Source: Bacteroidales bacterium (GTDB lineage Bacteria > Bacteroidota > Bacteroidia > Bacteroidales > JAAUTT01). Taken from it: 6,997 nucleotides of DNA. Made by a program: the position numbers and the translations under genes. The notes beneath the pieces are model-generated. The model made no database searches. It was not told the origin of the DNA and saw nothing but the letters and a program-made list of their open reading frames with translations. Location of the stretch: contig JAAUTT010000229.1 of assembly GCA_012031335.1 (NCBI GenBank), forward strand, positions 1 to 6,997, read 5' to 3'. Shown piece by piece: positions 6,718 through 6,997 of this stretch; position 1 is the stretch's first letter, and every line of letters begins with the position of its first letter.

Positions 6718-6997
6718 ATTCTACAATCCTTGTAAATGTCACGCTTTCACTGTTCTTTTCCTTTACATTTTCAAAAAAGCGTTTAAGATCCTTATAATAT
6801 TGCGCAGATATGAGTGATCGGTTAATTTCGAGCGAATAACGTAACCGAAGTGTGTCGTTTACCAGTTCCGACTTTCTTGAAAAACTAACATATTGTTCTG
6901 CATCTCCAATGTTTCTTCGGCAGGGATTTCTGATAGTTTAAAACCAGCGGGAACAGGAATTGTAACTTCCCTTTCGATAACCTGATCGAATCGAAGT
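6716..6997 (-). CDS. C-terminal end of a DUF3857/DUF3858 transglutaminase-like protein (partial, frameshifted)
   Basis: About 93 residues from the C-terminus of a protein that starts beyond the right edge. The first part reads VIEREVTIPVPAGFKLSEIP; after a one-base shift the rest reads DAEQYVSFSRKSELVNDTLR, then RYSLEINRSLISAQYYKDLK, FFENVKEKNSESVTFTRIVE and a TAA. The pattern of a beta strand with a proline-rich PVPAGFKLSEIP turn, then alternating strands, then Y..LK.FF..V.EKNSE at the very end matches the DUF3858-like tail of Bacteroidota transglutaminase-like (DUF3857) proteins. These are usually 600 aa or more, periplasmic or outer-membrane associated, and of poorly known function. The catalytic domain is not in the window, so activity cannot be judged. 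One base is missing somewhere in about 6904-6920 (plus strand); whether the true sequence is AEETLEDAEQ or AEENIGDAEQ cannot be decided from here. Confidence 0.6.

Overview
The window looks like chromosomal DNA of a Bacteroidota bacterium, probably an uncultured Bacteroidales or Marinilabiliales-type lineage. The reasons are a protein joining HU-CCDC81 and SPOR domains (a Bacteroidota-specific architecture), an animal-type short-chain threonine dehydrogenase next to kbl, a TAnnTTTG promoter element, AT-rich leaders with few Shine-Dalgarno sites, and the tail of a DUF3857/DUF3858 transglutaminase-like protein.

Left half (1-3155, minus strand). A tightly packed operon reads leftward in the order wbpE, wbpD, wbpB, wbpA, the last gene running off the left edge. 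Junctions are +3 nt, +17 nt and a 1-nt TAATG overlap. Together the four enzymes convert UDP-GlcNAc to UDP-2,3-diacetamido-2,3-dideoxy-glucuronic acid: WbpA oxidises C6, WbpB oxidises C3, WbpE transaminates C3 and WbpD N-acetylates it. This sugar nucleotide is a precursor for O-antigen, capsule or exopolysaccharide. The WbpI-type 2-epimerase that would give the manno form is not in the window.

Middle (3156-4269). A 145-bp AT-rich divergent intergenic region carries a good -7 element for the rightward gene, a GTG-started membrane protein with N-terminal HU-CCDC81-like domains, one transmembrane helix and a C-terminal SPOR domain.

Right half (4270-6997). tdh and kbl form a threonine catabolism pair: threonine to 2-amino-3-ketobutyrate, then to glycine plus acetyl-CoA. 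The tdh leader has interlocked inverted repeats over a six-codon mini-ORF, and the kbl leader has a 13-bp palindrome. A bidirectional hairpin terminator separates kbl from the convergent C-terminal end of a transglutaminase-like protein at the right edge.

Quality caveat. Eight single-base frameshifts interrupt five of the eight genes, mostly at A/T homopolymers, while conserved motifs continue in the shifted frame. I read these as sequencing or assembly indels, not gene decay, and annotate full-length genes across them. Residue numbers for those genes refer to the mentally corrected protein. I found no tRNA, rRNA, CRISPR, transposon or phage genes, and no clearly novel system.
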